Assembly (NCBI GenBank): GCA_030832455.1
Contig: JAURJB010000005.1
Location: 1 to 51,048, forward strand
Direction: 5' to 3'
Origin: Acidimicrobiales bacterium
GTDB lineage: Bacteria > Actinomycetota > Acidimicrobiia > Acidimicrobiales > Ilumatobacteraceae
Length of the DNA: 51,048 nt
Under the pieces are notes generated by a model. It was given only the letters and a program-made list of their open reading frames with translations, ran no database searches and had not been told where the DNA came from. Below, in pieces: positions 47,423 to 51,048 of the stretch (the stretch's first letter is position 1; every line of letters starts with the position of its first letter). Position numbers and translations under genes: made by a program.

Positions 47423-48614
47423 TCCGTTGCTGAATCCACGCAAGCGAGATGAAAGCCCCGCTGACAATTGGTACGACGACCCTTGGGACAACCCGCGAAG
47501 TGCCGTTCGCTCGGCCTCCTTTGATGATGATGCTGTGCCCAATGAATTTGGTTGGCTATCACGTCCTTTGAAAATTGCGGCGCTAGCCACTGCTGCAGTG
47601 ACGCTGTTTATGGGGGCTATCGGACTGTGGTACGTGCATCGAGTCAATCCATCGGGTACGGGAGTGGTGTCTGCTTTTACGGTGATCGAGGGTGACACCC
47701 TGGAAACAGTGAGCGATCGACTTGAAGGCGAGGGATTTATCTCAAGCTCTGGAGTATTCAAGTGGTATGTAGGTCAAAAAGGGGGAATCGAGTTGATTCC
47801 TGGCTATTACGAACTCGTGCCAAAAGACCACATGGGCAACATCATGTTGCAACTTAAGACACCGCCGTCCGCGTCGTATCAAAATGTCACGTTTCCTGAG
47901 GGTTACACCATTGCGCAAATGGGGCAGCGCTTGGCCGAAAAGACGTTGCGACTCAGCGCCGAGCAGTTCGTCACCATCGCTCTAGATGGTTCGGTAGAAA
48001 GTCCATATCGGCCCGAAGGGCAAACTTCTCTTGAAGGTCTGCTGTTCCCTGACACGTATCAGATATCAAACGATCAAAGCGAAGCACAGGTTGTTCAACA
48101 GCTTGCCAAGCAATTGGTTCGTGTTGCATCGCAGGAAGGTATCGACGATGCACAAGCCAAAGTAGGTGTGTCGGCTTACAAGGTGTTGATCATTGCATCA
48201 ATGATTGAGCGCGAGGCGAAAGTGGATGCCGATCGGGCAAAGATCGCTCGTGTCATTTACAACCGCCTTGAACTCAAAATGCCATTGCAGATAGACGCAA
48301 CGCTGTATTACAACGCTCCTACTGATGCCGACTTTGCAACATTGAAAGCAAGTGATACGCCCTACAACACGTACATCAACAAGGGCTTACCGCCAACTCC
48401 TATTGCCAATCCTGGTCGTGCCTCAATCATTGCTGCATTGAACCCGGCACCAAACCCAGCAGGCACCGATGCGATCTGTGTAAATGTGCCTAAACCATGT
48501 CGATATATCTATTACGTTTTGTCAAGTTCGGATGGCAGCCATACGTTTGCTGCGACGTTGCAACAACATGAGGCCAATGTTGAGATCTCTCGTCAGGAGG
48601 GGCTGCTTCCGTAA
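47415..48614 (+). CDS. mltG: Endolytic transglycosylase MltG (YceG-like)
   Basis: 'LEGLLFPDTYQIS', 'YKVLIIASMIEREAKVDADRAKIARVIYNRLELKMPLQIDATLYY', 'YNTYINKGLPPTPIANPGRASIIAALNPA'. Confidence 0.94.
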   Translation: MIDPLLNPRKRDESPADNWYDDPWDNPRSAVRSASFDDDAVPNEFGWLSRPLKIAALATAAVTLFMGAIGLWYVHRVNPSGTGVVSAFTVIEGDTLETVSDRLEGEGFISSSGVFKWYVGQKGGIELIPGYYELVPKDHMGNIMLQLKTPPSASYQNVTFPEGYTIAQMGQRLAEKTLRLSAEQFVTIALDGSVESPYRPEGQTSLEGLLFPDTYQISNDQSEAQVVQQLAKQLVRVASQEGIDDAQAKVGVSAYKVLIIASMIEREAKVDADRAKIARVIYNRLELKMPLQIDATLYYNAPTDADFATLKASDTPYNTYINKGLPPTPIANPGRASIIAALNPAPNPAGTDAICVNVPKPCRYIYYVLSSSDGSHTFAATLQQHEANVEISRQEGLLP

Positions 48615-49444
48615 TGGCTACACGAAAACTAAAATCAGTTGCAGGGGTTATTGGTACGCCGGTGTCGCAAAGTTTGTCTCCAGCAATTCACAATGCTGCC
48701 TTCGAGGAAATGGGCAAGCCATGGAGATATGTGGCTATTGATGTTGACGCAACCTATTTCGAAGATGAAGTTACATGTTCTCGCGATAATGGATTTCTTG
48801 GGTTATCCGTAACGATGCCGCACAAAGATGCGGCGTTTGCCTTGGCGGCCCACTGTGATGAAGTTGCGAAGCGGTCACGATCTGTCAACACTTTGGTGTT
48901 CTCTGAAACCGGCTCAATTGTTGGAGCAAATACTGATGGTGATGGATGTTGTGATGCGTTGGAGCATCATGGTGCGAGTGTCGAGGGCTGTCATGTAGCC
49001 GTGTTGGGGGCTGGCGGTACTGCACGTGCGGTGATTACAGCATTAGATCTCCGTGGAGCTGCAGAGATCATAGTGATCAACCGCACTGCTGAACATGCCC
49101 ACAGTGCTGCGCAGTGCTCTACTCGGGCACGGGTCGGTGAACTTGTCGACATTGAACAAGCCCAGATGGTGATCAATACAACCTCAGTTGGGATGTTGAG
49201 TGATGAGTCTCTGGTTCCGCGTCAGTATCTTCGAGCAACGCATGTAGTACTTGATGCTGTCTATGCGCCAATGCACACGCGCTTATTGCGTGATGCAGCC
49301 GAGATCGGAGCACGCACCATTGACGGTTTATGGATGCTGGTGTATCAGGCAGTTCGCCAAGAAGAGCTGTGGTGCGGGGTTCGGCCAGATCCACTTGCGA
49401 TGAGGGTTGCAGCAGAACGCGAAATTGAACGTCGCAACCAGTAA
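48614..49444 (+). CDS. aroE: Shikimate dehydrogenase
   Basis: 'GVIGTPVSQSLSPAIHNAAFEEMG', 'LSVTMPHKDAAFALA', 'GANTDGDGCCDALE', 'VAVLGAGGTARAVITAL'. Confidence 0.94.
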   Translation: MATRKLKSVAGVIGTPVSQSLSPAIHNAAFEEMGKPWRYVAIDVDATYFEDEVTCSRDNGFLGLSVTMPHKDAAFALAAHCDEVAKRSRSVNTLVFSETGSIVGANTDGDGCCDALEHHGASVEGCHVAVLGAGGTARAVITALDLRGAAEIIVINRTAEHAHSAAQCSTRARVGELVDIEQAQMVINTTSVGMLSDESLVPRQYLRATHVVLDAVYAPMHTRLLRDAAEIGARTIDGLWMLVYQAVRQEELWCGVRPDPLAMRVAAEREIERRNQ

Positions 49445-49473
49445 TTGACCCTGTTCGTGATGATGCGCACAGG

Positions 49474-49479
49474 TATCCT
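49474..49479 (+). promoter_or_regulatory. TATCCT -10-like box for aroC
   Basis: 7 nt before ATG 49487. Confidence 0.4.
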
Positions 49480-49486
49480 GTAATCC

Positions 49487-50650
49487 ATGTTGCGTTATCT
49501 CACCGCTGGTGAAAGCCACGGCCAGGCCCTCGTAGTCATTGTTGAAGGACTTCCCTCAGGTCTTGCCGTTACTGCCGCCGATATCGAAAGTGAATTGGCT
49601 CGCCGGCGACTTGGCTATGGTCGCGGTCCGCGCCAGCGTTTTGAACAAGACGAGATTGTCTTGATTGGCGGAATCCGCCATGGACGCACATTGGGTTCTC
49701 CGGTTGCTATTGAAATCAAGAATTCTGAGTGGTTTCGTAGCGATGTATGGCACGAAGAAATGTCGCCAGCGCCGGGCGCAACGAAAAAGCCGTTGACTCA
49801 ACCGCGTCCGGGTCACGCCGATTTGACCGGAATGCAAAAATACGGCTTCTCTGATGCTCGCGATGTGCTCGAACGTGCAAGTGCCCGCGAAACTGCAGCG
49901 CGAGTTGTTGCTGGAGCGCTAGCTAAATTATTACTTCGCCAAATTGGTGTCGAAGTGCTGTCACATGTGATTGCTATGGGTGCCGCGCAAAGCTCATCAG
50001 CAATTCGTCCGACCATCCATGACCTACCGATGGTCGATGAATCTCCTGTGCGTGCATTCAATAAAGATGCTGAGCAACAGATGATCACCGAGATTGAAGC
50101 AGCAGCAAAAGATGGCGACAGTTTGGGTGGTGTTGTTGAGGTTCTTGCGTATGGCCTGCCTATTGGGTTGGGGAGTTACGTTCATTGGGATCGCAAGATT
50201 GATGGATTGTTGGCTCAAGCAATCATGAGCATTCAGGCAGTGAAGGGTGTTGAAATCGGCGACGGGTTTGAAGTTGCTCGGCGACGAGGAAGTCAGGCCC
50301 ATGACGCAATTTCATTTGATGGGACCAATAATACGTACCGTCGTGAAACGACACTTGCTGGTGGCACTGAGGGCGGAATGACTACGGGCGAACTGATGGT
50401 GGTGCGGGCAGCAATGAAACCGCTCGCAACGCTGAATCGTCCCACATTGAAAACGATCGACACGGTTACAAAAGAAGAGACCGTGAGTTTCAAGGAACGA
50501 ACTGACGTAACTGCCGTGCCAGCGATGGGTGTAGTTGCAGAAACTATGGTTGCACTTGTTCTTGCACAAGAAGCGCAGCGTAAGTTCGGTGGTGATTCAG
50601 TTGCCGAGTTTGTGCGTAACGCCGAGTCGTTCGCCGCATCGGTAAAGTGA
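49487..50650 (+). CDS. aroC: Chorismate synthase
   Basis: '[57 protein letters not shown]', '[37 protein letters not shown]'. Confidence 0.97.
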   Translation: MLRYLTAGESHGQALVVIVEGLPSGLAVTAADIESELARRRLGYGRGPRQRFEQDEIVLIGGIRHGRTLGSPVAIEIKNSEWFRSDVWHEEMSPAPGATKKPLTQPRPGHADLTGMQKYGFSDARDVLERASARETAARVVAGALAKLLLRQIGVEVLSHVIAMGAAQSSSAIRPTIHDLPMVDESPVRAFNKDAEQQMITEIEAAAKDGDSLGGVVEVLAYGLPIGLGSYVHWDRKIDGLLAQAIMSIQAVKGVEIGDGFEVARRRGSQAHDAISFDGTNNTYRRETTLAGGTEGGMTTGELMVVRAAMKPLATLNRPTLKTIDTVTKEETVSFKERTDVTAVPAMGVVAETMVALVLAQEAQRKFGGDSVAEFVRNAESFAASVK

Positions 50651-51048
50651 GCGCGTCGCTCACGATCGTGTTGGTTGGCCTGATGGGTTCAGGGAAGACA
50701 ACCGTGGGAAAGCGTGTCGCTCGGCTGCTGAATTGCGAGTTCGTTGACTTAGACGATGTGGTGCGCAAGAGCCATGGAGCAAGTATTCGCGAGATTTTTT
50801 CTCAGCACGGCGAAGAAGTGTTTCGTGACTATGAAAGCGCAGCTCTGGCAAGCACGCTGACAGATCGCAAGTCAAGCCTGGTTCTTGCTACTGGTGGCGG
50901 CGCAGTGATTCGGCAATCCAATCGCGAAATCATTACGGAATCTGCTGATCATGTTGTGTGGCTCGATGCGCATGTTGATGAACTGGTCCATCGAACGCAA
51001 TCACATAGTGGCCGGCCTCTACTTGATGGTGATCCACGTGCGGTGCTT
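50647..51048 (+). CDS. aroK: Shikimate kinase (3' truncated by window edge)
   Basis: GTG start overlapping aroC stop; translated '[39 protein letters not shown]...[18 protein letters not shown]...LATGGGAVI' with no stop to the window end. Confidence 0.92.
   Translation, partial: MSASLTIVLVGLMGSGKTTVGKRVARLLNCEFVDLDDVVRKSHGASIREIFSQHGEEVFRDYESAALASTLTDRKSSLVLATGGGAVIRQSNREIITESADHVVWLDAHVDELVHRTQSHSGRPLLDGDPRAVL

Noticed and set aside
46844-47761. 305-aa minus-strand ORF across the alaS end, ruvX and mltG start
   Set aside because: Lies antisense to three well-supported genes; the translation is low-complexity Ser/Arg-rich and matches no family I know. Likely a shadow ORF.
1-51048. CRISPR arrays, rRNA, tRNA genes
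   Set aside because: No regularly spaced repeats and no recognisable rRNA or tRNA sequence were seen by eye; a tRNAscan/Infernal run would be needed to exclude short RNAs.

Overview
The window is a dense, mostly plus-strand block of housekeeping genes from an actinobacterium of moderate GC; Acidimicrobiia-like is my inference. Left to right it holds: a cysteine-free DksA/TraR-like protein, lspA, rluD, a divergent Rrf2 regulator/alkaline phosphatase-like pair, a bacterial proteasome activator (Bpa) homologue, dnaE, an uncharacterised protein, a nitroreductase, a DUF255 (YyaL-like) protein, a subtilase, fabI, an F420:NADP reductase-like gene, mshC, plsC, then thrS-HIT-pgsA-acyltransferase-//-pimA. 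An arsenic-type module (arsR / arsI(cadI)-aquaporin-arsC) and an LLM flavin oxidoreductase sit between the last two PIM-locus genes. After that come lemA-htpX-like-DUF3048, pdxS-pdxT-yebC-bcp-ruvCAB-queA-tgt-yajC-secD-secF-rel-hisS-aspS-rarA-alaS-ruvX-mltG-aroE-aroC and a truncated aroK. I see no rRNA, tRNA, CRISPR array, transposon or prophage. The observations most worth a second look are: the apparently pump-less arsenic module and its perfect 26-bp operator palindrome; recurrent TANNNT boxes 6-9 nt upstream of start codons (leaderless transcription); two divergent promoters sharing one TANNNTA -10 core; a Bpa C-terminus of GTYL rather than GQYL; and a DksA-like protein without its zinc finger. 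All calls were made by eye from sequence and the supplied ORF translations; no searches were run.
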